This document shows positions 54,601-64,000 of a stretch of DNA of 64,000 nt, in pieces. A program made the translations under genes and the position numbers. The notes under the pieces are model-generated. The model was given only the letters and a program-made list of their open reading frames with translations, was not told the DNA's origin and ran no database searches. Origin of the DNA: Blasia pusilla (Eukaryota > Marchantiophyta > Marchantiopsida > Blasiales); assembly GCA_050084515.1 (NCBI GenBank), contig CM114271.1, forward strand, positions 66,464,001 through 66,528,000, given 5' to 3'. The number at the start of each line of letters is the position of its first letter. Position 1 is the stretch's first letter.

Positions 54601-57600
54601 CTCATATCTACAAAAGATGAAGATTTTCCATATCTTAAAAAATTCCTATCAACTGATTGCTTATTCCAAGATCATGGAAATAGTTCGACGTAATCCAACT
54701 ACTTTGGTAGCTACCTTTCATGACCTAGATTGCTCCATGGACCTTCTAATTTTGGTAGGCCATACTATCCAAAGGCGATAAGAAAAATTACATGCTAAAA
54801 TTTTAGGCTATTGACAACTCCATTGATCTCCATTGAAAGTTAGATTCTTCTTAAGCTTTTGGAATCCCATAAAAGTTCAAGAAACTATCAAATATATGCA
54901 AAAAATGTTAGAGTAACTTTACTTGCACCTAAATTGAAACGATTCTTCTCTACTTTGAATGAGTTGAGATACATTTCTCTACATAGCTTCTTAGGAGGCT
55001 TTATCTTCATGTGCCTCAAACCAACATAATTAACATAAGTTTCATGACTTGAAAGACTTCCAAGACTCTCGGATCATCCTCAATTTTGCACTCATGAAAT
55101 AGCCACTATGAGGATTAATCTAGAAGGATGGGTTAGTCGTGGGGAGGATAACTTGAGTTGTATTAAGGACCCGAGATTTTGTGGTATTGTTAAGATACTA
55201 GACCAATGAAAAACTTAAAGTCACATGTCGATTTAAGGTTCCAAAAGTTTTAATTAGCCTTAAAATGACATGTGACACAACATAGAGAATTGTGCCAATT
55301 CTTGGAAAAGTCCATGAATGCTAGGGCCTTTTAGAAATTGACTTAAGAACGAATATTCAAGGAATCACAAGTATAGATAAGCTTGGAAGGAAAAGACATC
55401 TCACTAAATCCAAGATTGACCTTATCATCAACGATTATATTACCAGTAGTCTCCCCAATATCACTTAGATGATTCCAAATTTGTAAATAGTCATGTAAAC
55501 GCCATATTAATTCTTATATAGAAAAGAGCTTGCAGAAAAGGGAGCTCTACCGTTTTTGTGCAACCATGGGTAATTCTATCTTCATATATATAGCATAATG
55601 ATTCCAAGTGAAACACCATGTTATGCTATAAATCCAATTTCCTTAACTAGGAGCTACTATCATTGTTATAGTTGGGCTTTGAGTAGCCCTATTAGTTGAA
55701 CATAGGTCATTTGTAAATTTTAAAAAGATCCTCTTCTTTCTCAAATCCTATGATGTTGGCTCGGTGTTGATTATTTGAATTTTTTTCCCTTTTGCATGAA
55801 TGTAAGCCATTACACTTTCTACTATTACATATGATTTTCTTGATTTTACTTACTTATTTTCCGGCCTAAAACATTTGACAAAAGATGTGAATAATGATGT
55901 GAACTTAATCTTTTCCATCTACATGTTTTAAACTTTTGTATTTCACTTTTAGTGAATGTGTTTGTACAAGTTGTATATTTCTGAATAAGTTGTATTACTT
56001 TTATCATAATTCTTACTTAAATTTTATTTTATTTTATATAAAATTCAGGATCAAAAGGGTTTTCAAAAAATATTTTTTTAGTTCTTGAATTCAATTTAAC
56101 AAGATAAAATAGAGCAGCGTTTTCTCTTTTTTCAATTATTTCCACTTCTTGGAAGATTTGGACCATAATTTCTCATTCAAAAAATTGAAATGATTAAGAT
56201 ACGAAAACGAGTAAGTCCCAAAAAAAATTAATGGAAATTACTTCAATTTTCTTCATAATTTTATCTTATTCGTTATTGGAATCATATGAAAATTTATTTT
56301 ATTCTTGGAAGATGATTATGATATTATGATCCAAATTTTCAAAAATGCTAGGATAAATGTTCCAATAACCCTTCTATGCATAAAGCTATTTCATGTCAAG
56401 TACTACTTTGTCTTAAAATATTTGAACTTGATGCTTGAGGATGAGGTTTTTTGGCCTGAAACAAGAAATAGTGAGTATGGTATTGAATTAAATGAAACTC
56501 GTTAGTGCTTGTGACGCGCGACTATACAATGCACGGTCTTTTGTCTTCCCAACGCGAAATATATACGCCCTTCTTTTTCAAATCCCATCGTATATGCATC
56601 CCTCTTGACACGCGTCGAGTTCTGCATGTGTCACCATGATAGAACACTCCTCCCATTATAGTATAAATATTTGAGAAATAAACTCTAGTTGAATAATATC
56701 TCATTTAATTCAATGATATAGAGTCTTAGACCCCTAAATTAAAGTAGTATAATAGACATGCCCACAAAAGTAACGTGTCTTCGTGGTTTTATCTTACAAC
56801 TTCTTATTTGGTTCTTAGTTTGAGTTTCTCTATATTTATTGGAATGTTTCTCTCTTTTATAGCTCTCTTGGCAATATTTCTTAATTTAATATTTTTTTAA
56901 TTCAGAAAAGTATATAACGAGTGCCGTACATGAGATGTAACAAATCTATTTTGTGTTATACTTTTACCCATAAAAGATAAATTTTTGGTATACAAGTACC
57001 ATGCGTGGCATGTCAAACATTAATTGCAAGATATGGGAAAATCAACAAGATATCCTTTAATAAAAAAAGAAGAAGGATTTGCACCCTTTTTGTTTGAATC
57101 TCTCCAAGACATTCAATGTAAAGATAAGAAAATCCTCTAGGAAAAGAAAGAAGGGAGATTCTTGGTCTAATGATTACACCGCTTTCTTCGATATAAAATC
57201 ATCAAAAAACCAATTAATTAAAGTTCGCTATGTTGTGAGAAGAAAACTAGGAAGAAGAGCTCTCTTATAGATTTTTTTTTCCCTTTCATTAAAAACTCAT
57301 TTGTATAGGCGCTCTAAAGATGATAATATTTTTGAAGAAAAAAATAATCAAAGTAATGGAAAGAGGGAATCTAGTTATTACCATTGGGGAAATTTACGTT
57401 AAACCATAATTTATCAAACTTGTTGCAAATGGATTTAGAGATATACAAGATAAGGGGGAAATTGATCCATGCACCTCAACACATTAATAATAATAATAAT
57501 CATCATTTTATCTAGCTATTTTCAGTATAAATATATATTTGTGACAAAATCTATATTATTAAGGGAGGATAACTTTTTAATTCGAGAACACATGATCTTT

Positions 57601-57610
57601 GTCTGACGAA
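51613..57610. other. Six kilobases of AT-rich DNA, no recognised gene
   Basis: No open frame above 76 codons and no recognisable domain on either strand. Local features include long A/T runs at 51890-52080. A GGATTAGGGTTAGGGTTG run at about 53148 is too short to be a telomere tract. There are short palindromes at 54144 (CTTGAAGATCTTCAAG) and 54175 (GATTAGGTAATTACCTAATC). It may be old, unrecognisable transposon DNA. Confidence 0.4.
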
Positions 57611-57933
57611 GGCTGTATGTAGACAAAGTTCGTGTCATCAGACATGTCCATATACGCGGACTTTCATCCGTTCTATGAAAGGACTTGTCCCTATGGACCC
57701 CACCTTCCCCTTCGTTCTGATCCCCCCTACTAGCCTCCATGTTTGCACTTTCCGGTTTCTTTCTTCCTCCATCTCCATTTCCTGGCCCCTTATTGCCCTG
57801 CCCGCCTTTATCTTGCCTTCCACCATGAGCTATAAGTATAGATCCCACCTCTTGCAATGCATATCCGTCGACATGTTCACACTTGTCCATCCATGTTCGC
57901 CCTATGGACGGACTTGTCCGTTTTTGTGCAACC
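57611..57933. mobile_element. Small TIR element (MITE-like), copy 3
   Basis: The left end GGCTGTATGTAGACAAAGTT matches the right end of copy 1. The right end, reverse-complemented, is GGTTGCACAAAAACGGACAA, matching the left end of copies 1 and 2. It is 323 bp. The interior shares a CCACCTTCCCC...TCCATCTCCA pyrimidine-rich part with copy 2. The minus-strand open frame over it is not a gene. Confidence 0.65.
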
Positions 57934-58172
57934 ATGTGCTTGACACATGACAATGGGCCACTAAGAAAGTATTGTGGTAACACATAAAACATGAATTTTT
58001 GGGCATCGTGTTTAATGAGCTTGTGCATGACATACAATGTATACTAGTCCCTTACCATTTCAAGTGTGAAACCTCGATTATATTAATTATTTCAATACTT
58101 CCCTATGATAAACTAAAGAGAGAATGAGAATCTATGTTTCCCTTAGTTGATCATAAGGAGGAGGGAAACTAA

Positions 58173-58206
58173 TTTTTTCAAGTGTTGAATTCAACACTTG
58201 AAAAAA
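58173..58206. repeat. Perfect 34-bp palindrome, no loop
   Basis: TTTTTTCAAGTGTTGAA is joined directly to its reverse complement. Confidence 0.97.
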
Positions 58207-58955
58207 TCTCATATGAAGCCTTTGGACACATTTCACAATTGTTGATATTATGATCTAGATCCTTTTCTTCTTCTTTTTTGAATCTCATTTAGATCCAATT
58301 CTTATTTTTCAAATTATAGTAAAATGATCCCTTCCCACCAAACTCAAAACTTCCCATTTTTTTTCAATTTCATGAATCATTATTTTGAAACATAAGAAGG
58401 AGTAACGAAAATGACAGAAATCATGGGAAATTAAAAAAAGATAATAGATTGTTTTTAAATATATCTTTTTAAGCTCTTGTAATAATATGTTGTAACCTAT
58501 ATCATTATGGGAGAGTGCTCCTTCATTTTGTGAACTTCTCTCCTCTTAACCTTGGCACTTTCAACCAATCTTGTGAAAATTCTAATTTTAGATAAACAAA
58601 AGGATGATATTTTCATAAAGTTTTTTTCTCTCTCTCTTTAACACAAACTTAAAGTTTCATAAGTAAGAATATAATATATATCTTTACAATTAAAATAGGA
58701 TGGGATCATAGAAAACCTTCTTCCCATACTGACATGTGTCCTCCAAGAGTTCTTTTGGTGTTCCCATACATCATTTTAAAAAAGGGAGTTATCTTAAAGG
58801 AGACAACTAGATTAAATGAGGAAGGGAAAAGAGATCCACTCGGACGAGTTACCCTATATTTTTAAAAAAAATTTAAAAATCATCCTTCTATAGCACCCTA
58901 TGACAACATTCTAGATATTATGGGAGAATTCCTCTTCAGTTTGAGATCACCTCTC

Positions 58956-58991
58956 CTTTTGGCACATGTCTTTTTCGACATGTGCCAAAAG
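58956..58991. repeat. Perfect hairpin, 15-bp arms
   Basis: CTTTTGGCACATGTC, a 6-nt loop, then the exact complement. A 15-bp direct repeat (GATTATTTAAATC) follows. Confidence 0.95.
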
Positions 58992-59037
58992 ATTATTTAA
59001 ATCAATAAGATTATTTAAATCCATTTGTACCATGAAA

Positions 59038-59074
59038 ACTTTTCTTTCTAATATACATCACTAGAAAGAAAAGT
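59038..59074. repeat. Perfect hairpin, 13-bp arms
   Basis: ACTTTTCTTTCTA, an 11-nt loop, then the exact complement. It is the last of three foldbacks within 0.9 kb. Confidence 0.95.
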
Positions 59075-59381
59075 CAATTACCGTATACAAGTTTACCGCA
59101 ACGCAAGAGTTGGAATGAATTTCTACCGCCGGGTTGCTGACCTGGCCTTGGACGGAATCCTAATGCCGTTGTGTGGCTGCCGCCTCCTTGAGTTCTCCGT
59201 CCGGGCCTCCGTGAGCCAGCGGCGTACTTTTGATCGCGAGGTTGAGGAGCGGAGGAATCCGAGGGAGACGGACGTGAAGATGCTGGGGCCCACGGATGTC
59301 ACGCCAGATGATTCCCGTGTCCGTCCAAATTGTCCTGGTCATTCGGTCGCGTGCGATCCTATCCCTTTCCACCCAACCCGC

Positions 59382-59393
59382 TATTTATATATA
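59382..59393 (+). promoter_or_regulatory. TATA box of the 59.7 kb gene
   Basis: TATTTATATATA followed by a CCCC run, 281 bp before the chosen ATG. A start of transcription near 59415-59425 would be normal. Confidence 0.6.
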
Positions 59394-59520
59394 CCCCGAC
59401 TCAAAGCTGTAATATCAGACGGGTCAGTGCTTGATTGTTCTTTCTTTCGCTCGGAAGGGGGGAGCCTTCTTCACTTGAAGGTCGCGGAAGCTCGTGAAGG
59501 GTGTCTGGAGTGTTCGCTTG

Positions 59521-59560
59521 AACGAGGAGAGAGAGGAGAGGAGAGGAGAGGGGAGGGGTT
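59521..59560 (+). repeat. GA-rich microsatellite in the 5' leader
   Basis: GAGGAGAGAGAGGAGAGGAG and similar, between the TATA box and the ATG. Such GA tracts are common in plant 5' leaders. Confidence 0.8.
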
Positions 59561-59673
59561 CAGCTGGGTCGACGAATGGTGGAGCGATTGCAGAAGTGGA
59601 GCAGCGGAGGAGAGAGGATTTGTTGCTACGGGTTTGTGAAGTAGACGAAGATTGGAGTGGGAAGATTAATGGT

Positions 59674-61037
59674 ATGGCGGCGCTGTCGGTGAGCGTTTTG
59701 GGTTGTTGTCCGGTGGCTCCGTTTCAGTTGAGAGTGTGGAGATCGGGCCGTGGGTCGAGGGAGTCGGTAAGATTGACTGCCTCTCCTGTGAGGGCACTGG
59801 GATTGCAGAAGCCTGCGGGGACTGATGCCCGGAGCGCGGTGGACGAAAGCAGCAAGACGACTCCGTGTAATAATCAGCCTCTTGAATGTCAAGCTGCAGA
59901 GCTATTGCAGGTACTGCCATGGGTTTCTGTCTGTCTCTATGTTTGGTGTCGCTTGTTTGCAGGATCGAGCACGGAGGCTTGAGTTTTGACGTTTTACTGC
60001 GTCTCTCATCCGTATCGAGGCTCGACCTGAGATGGAGTTGAGGGATGTAGGTCGGTCAATACGTTCCTCGGTGGTAGATTATTTCGTTTCGTTTGTGGAA
60101 ATTGGAAGGCATTTGAGTATCCCGCACAGTTGGTGAAGTGCTTACTATCGTCTGCTGCTGAAAGTCGTGCACCATGATAATGCGCAGGTTTTTCAGGATG
60201 AAGAGCATGGCATTAGGTGCTATCAAACTCCGTCGGGGGAGATTACATGCGAAGGATTTGATGAAGGACCGCATTTCCATCCGATAGCTCGTGTCCAACA
60301 AAGGTAAACCTATTTTCATTCTGTCATTGAGTGATAAGCTGTGTATGTATCCACGGCCGTTTGATGATGTGTTATTAATGGAAGCACGGACCGAAGCATC
60401 ACGGGCCTAGTATCCGGGATTGGTCGTCATTCCTCGTATCCTTGGAGCTACGAATGTACACTAGCACGTCTACTCTTTGGAACGACTGGTACTGAGTGGT
60501 CTGAAGTCCCTCGAGTGTAAGCCTAGACGCTTGGAAGTTCACACCATGCGTTCTTCGATTGGGTAGTAAACAGCGAAGTTTGCCATCTGTTGGCACCATT
60601 TCCGTGAACAGTTCATCCATCTATGAGGGCACGGCCTTCTACAGGGTTTAGATGCTCGTTTCAGAGTCCACGCAGGCTTTATCCCGAACAGATGAAGTTG
60701 GAGCTTTGGTGCTCGTCTCGAGTCGGTAGCTAACCTCGTCGGCAGGCAGCGCGGGATGGTGTTCCCTATCCCAACTCAGCAATCCCGTGAAGAAATCTAT
60801 CATCCATTGATTTATTGAGAAGCTAACTCTTTCAGGAACCTGGCATCCCTCCCTGGTCCCCGAGTCAATGCCTCCTCGTCATATACTAGTCGGCGAGGAG
60901 AACTTGAGTATGACCTTCAAACCAAAAAGAGCACGAATGCAATTTCCGCCACCGGGATTGTGTGCGGTGCCAGCAATAGTCCAGTGGAAATGGACCGTTT
61001 CAGCGCAGTGAAGTTCCCCTACGCAGGGAATGGATAA
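59674..61037 (+). CDS. Unrecognised small protein, three exons, possibly plastid-targeted
   Basis: Exon 1 is 59674-59910, exon 2 is 60188-60303 and exon 3 is 60836-61037 (stop TAA at 61035). Both introns have GT-AG ends and the phases agree, giving about 184 residues. I chose ATG 59674 because its context GGTATGGCGGCG is typical of plants and it opens exon 1 in frame. The N-terminal 50 residues (MAALSVSVLGCC, then many Ser, Arg, Ala, Val and few acids) look like a chloroplast transit peptide. Exon 2 encodes the striking block CYQTPSGEITCEGFDEGP, with a Cys pair and acidic residues. I do not recognise the family, and exon 3 is weaker because it lacks a known motif. A TATA box and GA-rich leader upstream support a real promoter. 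Confidence 0.55.
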
Positions 61038-62801
61038 CCGATGGCCAGGAGGGAGAGCGTGAGCGAACCTCATACGTCCAAGAACCTTGGGTGTTATCTA
61101 TGGTCAGTGCTTGGAAAAAATGCAGTTCAGGCTCCAAACCTTCATTCCCGGTATGAATGGTCTCGGATGGATGCGATCCCAAGGCACTTACATGGAAGGG
61201 GTCTCCGAAGTATAATAGAAGACGAGAAAGGAAACTATGTCTCGACTTCTCGGGGATGGTAGTAGATGAAACTTTTAAGCTTGCATTTAATTATCGATTT
61301 TCCGTTTCTTCTTCTTGTCTGCCATCTCGAATCCTCATTCTCGTGCGTCATCCCTCTCGTGTCAGGTGTTAGCTCAATGCCGACACCTTCCGTTGTATAT
61401 CAGGTCCGTCTCCCGTCTACTCGAGACTAAATTTAAAGTCCGTGGGCACTATGCAGGAGTGTAATGAAGAATGCGAACTGCGTTTCGATTCTTACGAGGG
61501 GAACGTCGTTGGCCGCTTCGCCGGCGCCCGAAGTGTCGGTATATAAACAAGTTCAAGGAGGACGAGGTGAAGTGTACTGTGAAGGGAAAGATGAGAGCTA
61601 GTGAGATGTAAAGCGCCGCACCTTCACGTTCTGCCATAGCTCTCCGCGGAGGCAAGAGTGGGTTCAGTCTGGAGGCCTGGACCTCTGTACAGATTGTGAA
61701 GCTGCTCTTACACTCTTTCGACTTCTGGCAAGGCTTTCGGTACATCCCCGAACCTTGAGAAGAGTGGGCACTGCATTGTTCGGTATTTCGCCGAACGTTG
61801 AGAAAAGTGGCTACTGCCGAAACTGGAGATGTGTTACCGTATAAATATGTCGATTATGTAAATTGCGTGCTACGCCGGCTGAACGTGGAGAGGACTGTGA
61901 AGCGCTGAAATACTAGAAGAGTAAATTCCCGTATAAATATGTGACTACTGTAAATTGACTGCCGGCGCTTCCGACAGACTCGTACCTCAAAAGAATGAAT
62001 GAATTGACAATTCTCAACCCTCAAGTTCAGAGGATGTGCGTGAGTTCTATAAACAGCTGGACTCATTTGCTTCTTCATACTGATGACAGCTCTTTTGTAG
62101 CCCTTGTCTTTGTCGATCTCTGCCCAGCAAACTCAACTCCCTTCAACTAAACTGCCTCATTCTGGATTATGTAGGGACAAATACATGAAAAGACGAGATG
62201 TCGTACAGCTAACTAACGATTTGTTCTTAAAACGTAAATATGAGTGAGGAAGGAGCGTACCTTTTTGCAGGATTTGCAGAGTTATCGTGGAACTCTGCAA
62301 TCCACGACTTATAGCTACCTATCATTTTGGATATTCCCCTTTCGTAAATGCGACCTTGCCAAGAATGTGTATCTAGTAGGATTTCTGGTAGGATCTGACA
62401 TTGCACTGTTTGTAAAATCTAACGGTTTCATATATACATGTGGAAGTTGGTAGGGGTCGCCTAACAAGATAATATAACCTTCGTGCTATATGGATCTAGA
62501 CCATGAGTTGGTGTTGCATCCTTGAGGTAGATGGCGACAATATGGAGTAAACTAGGAATTAACATGGAGCATTTTCCAATGATGATAATTTTGGCTGACT
62601 TCATCTTTTGATAAAGATGTGACATTAAAGTGAAGGTAGCCACATTTGACAGAAATGCCAAATTTTGAACTAGTATAGAAAATGCACGGTGTGTTGCCTC
62701 GTGCACACTGGTGGAGAAGAGAGAAATGAATACGTATGGGCGCACTACACATGGATAGTCTAGCTGGCGATGAAAAAAATGAGAGGACATTGTAGCGGCC
62801 G
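61038..62801. other. Downstream of the 59.7 kb gene; no recognised gene
   Basis: Composition stays gene-like to about 61750, but the open frames (for example minus 61745-61449) are unrecognised. Diverged repeats occur at 61740-61960: CCGAACCTTGAGAAGAGTGG / CCGAACGTTGAGAAAAGTGG and CCGTATAAATATGTCGATTA / CCGTATAAATATGTGACTAC. The minus-strand frame 62847-62461 is not recognised. Confidence 0.35.
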
Positions 62802-63063
62802 TAATTATGTAATTGTAATGCAACAACACATGTGTAGCTACAAGCATAATGTTTAACCTTCTACATTTCCAATGACCAACATGAGGTTCATGAAATAGGA
62901 CTTACCTATGACTCTGGATATTAGATTTAAGCCATAATTATGTAGCTGTAATGCAACAACACAAGTGTAGCTACAAGCATAATGTTTAACCTTCTACATT
63001 TCCAATAACCAACATGAGGTTCATGAAATAGGATTACCTATGACTCGATTTTAGATTCAAGCC
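62802..63063 (+). repeat. Tandem duplication of about 130 bp
   Basis: TAATTATGTAATTGTAATGC starts the copy at 62802, and a near-identical one starts at 62935. Both end in GATTYAAGCC. Confidence 0.95.
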
Positions 63064-64000
63064 GTATTGTACATAACTCAATAACAAAAGAAGTGCCCGA
63101 CTAATCAGGAGTTAGAGATGGTGGTAAAAAGCTAATAGAAGTAAACACATATTACATCACTTTAGTTGTATTGAGATTTTTCATTAACGAGAAGTTGGAG
63201 GTAATTGGACATTGTATGCAAAGCCTCAAATACTAGTTCATCGATATTTTGGGCTATTTTTGTGTCACATGCAAGACCCCACATGTCTTTTTTTATGAAC
63301 ATTAATAAGTGAATAAATCTCTTCTATATAACATATGAATTTTGTATAGATGTCTTAATGGAAATGGGTCCAATCCTTATGCAAAACAAAGACAATTTCT
63401 GTTTCTAATTGAAATCTTATATTGCTAGTAGCATGTTGTAGCAAAACTCTTGCAGATGACATACAAGACAACGGTCCTCGAACCAAAGGAGCTTGGATTT
63501 TTGTGAACAAATCCTCCTAGACTGTCCCTACCACTAAAACTAAAGGTGTGTTTGTGTTCTTTTACGATCTCATAATTCTCCCAATAAACAGTGAAAGATA
63601 GATTTAATAAAAGAGCTGGGTGGTGATAATAGGTCTGAATTGGATGTAGACAGAAAAGAGATGATTATTTGCATAATTTTGTGCCTCTATATGGACAATT
63701 GCTATCAATATAAACTACAAAGTTAGACCTAGTTATAATCAAAGTTTATAAGGATGTTAGGGCCTGCCTCAATAGAACAAATAGACTTATACAATATAGC
63801 TCTAAAAACTAACTTGGGTTGAATTGTTCTAATCCTTCAAGTCCAAGATTCATTGTTGTTTCTATATCGATATTTAGTGTACCAAGCGGTTCACTCTTTA
63901 GTGCATACTTAATGAGATGAAAAGACCAATCCACACTAGTAACACGTTGTAAATTCATGTGTGCTCCCCATAAAAGAAAAATAAGAGGATAATAAGGCAT
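63064..64000. other. AT-rich, no recognised gene
   Basis: Only one frame reaches 60 codons (minus 64000-63809), and I do not recognise it. Confidence 0.3.

Noticed and set aside
57522-58037. 171-codon minus-strand frame
   Set aside because: Overlaps the third TIR element; Gly/Arg/Lys-rich because of the pyrimidine-rich interior, no domain.
59115-59639. 174-codon plus-strand frame upstream of the 59.7 kb gene
   Set aside because: It spans the TATA box and the GA-rich leader and has no recognisable motif; better explained as promoter and 5' leader.
1-64000. tRNA genes, CRISPR arrays, organelle insertions or operons
   Set aside because: None found by eye; gene structure with introns and the transposon content are nuclear and eukaryotic.

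Overview
This is nuclear DNA of a land plant. It is AT-rich, sparse in genes and full of decayed transposons. The best gene is a two-exon BAHD acyltransferase, and that family is characteristic of land plants. A GNAT-family acetyltransferase remnant and a probable three-exon gene also have normal GT-AG introns. I cannot name the species. The low gene density and the retroelement types fit a non-flowering lineage (bryophyte, lycophyte or fern), but that is inference.

Layout. 1-2513 (minus) is the 5' part of a Ty3/gypsy element, copy A. 2655-3850 (minus) is a dead LINE reverse transcriptase. 4520-4770 is a small terminal-inverted-repeat element. 5.7-8.9 kb holds several local repeat blocks. 9.8-15.7 kb is a decayed autonomous Helitron (Rep and helicase), interrupted by foldback DNA, an AT microsatellite and a second small TIR element. 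16308-18283 (minus) is the BAHD gene. 18.3-22.4 kb is repeats and unassigned DNA. 22895-24021 is the GNAT remnant. 24.3-28.1 kb is AT-rich and has no recognised gene. 28.1-50.9 kb is a nest of related Ty3/gypsy copies (B1, B2, C1, C2) separated by another repeat family, here called R2. 51.0-57.6 kb is AT-rich and has no recognised gene. 57611-57933 is a third TIR element. 59.4-61.0 kb is a probable three-exon gene with a TATA box and a GA-rich leader. The rest is repeats and unassigned DNA.

The main discovery is the gypsy family. Combining copies, its order is LTR, leader, gag (two zinc knuckles), aspartic protease, a C5-cytosine DNA methyltransferase of DNMT3-like motif order, reverse transcriptase, RNase H, integrase and a C-terminal PHD finger. 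The element therefore carries a candidate DNA-methylation writer and a candidate histone-tail reader in one polyprotein. Every copy here is disabled, but each preserves different parts. The leader of three copies also contains an antisense segment derived from 5S rRNA, with the spacing of its internal promoter elements kept. DNA methyltransferases inside retrotransposons have been reported in the charophyte alga Klebsormidium and in dinoflagellates. The land-plant context and the PHD finger are what look new to me.

A second recurring theme is near-perfect foldback hairpins with very short loops, often two in a row. Two of them can be shown, against homologous sequence, to be additions.
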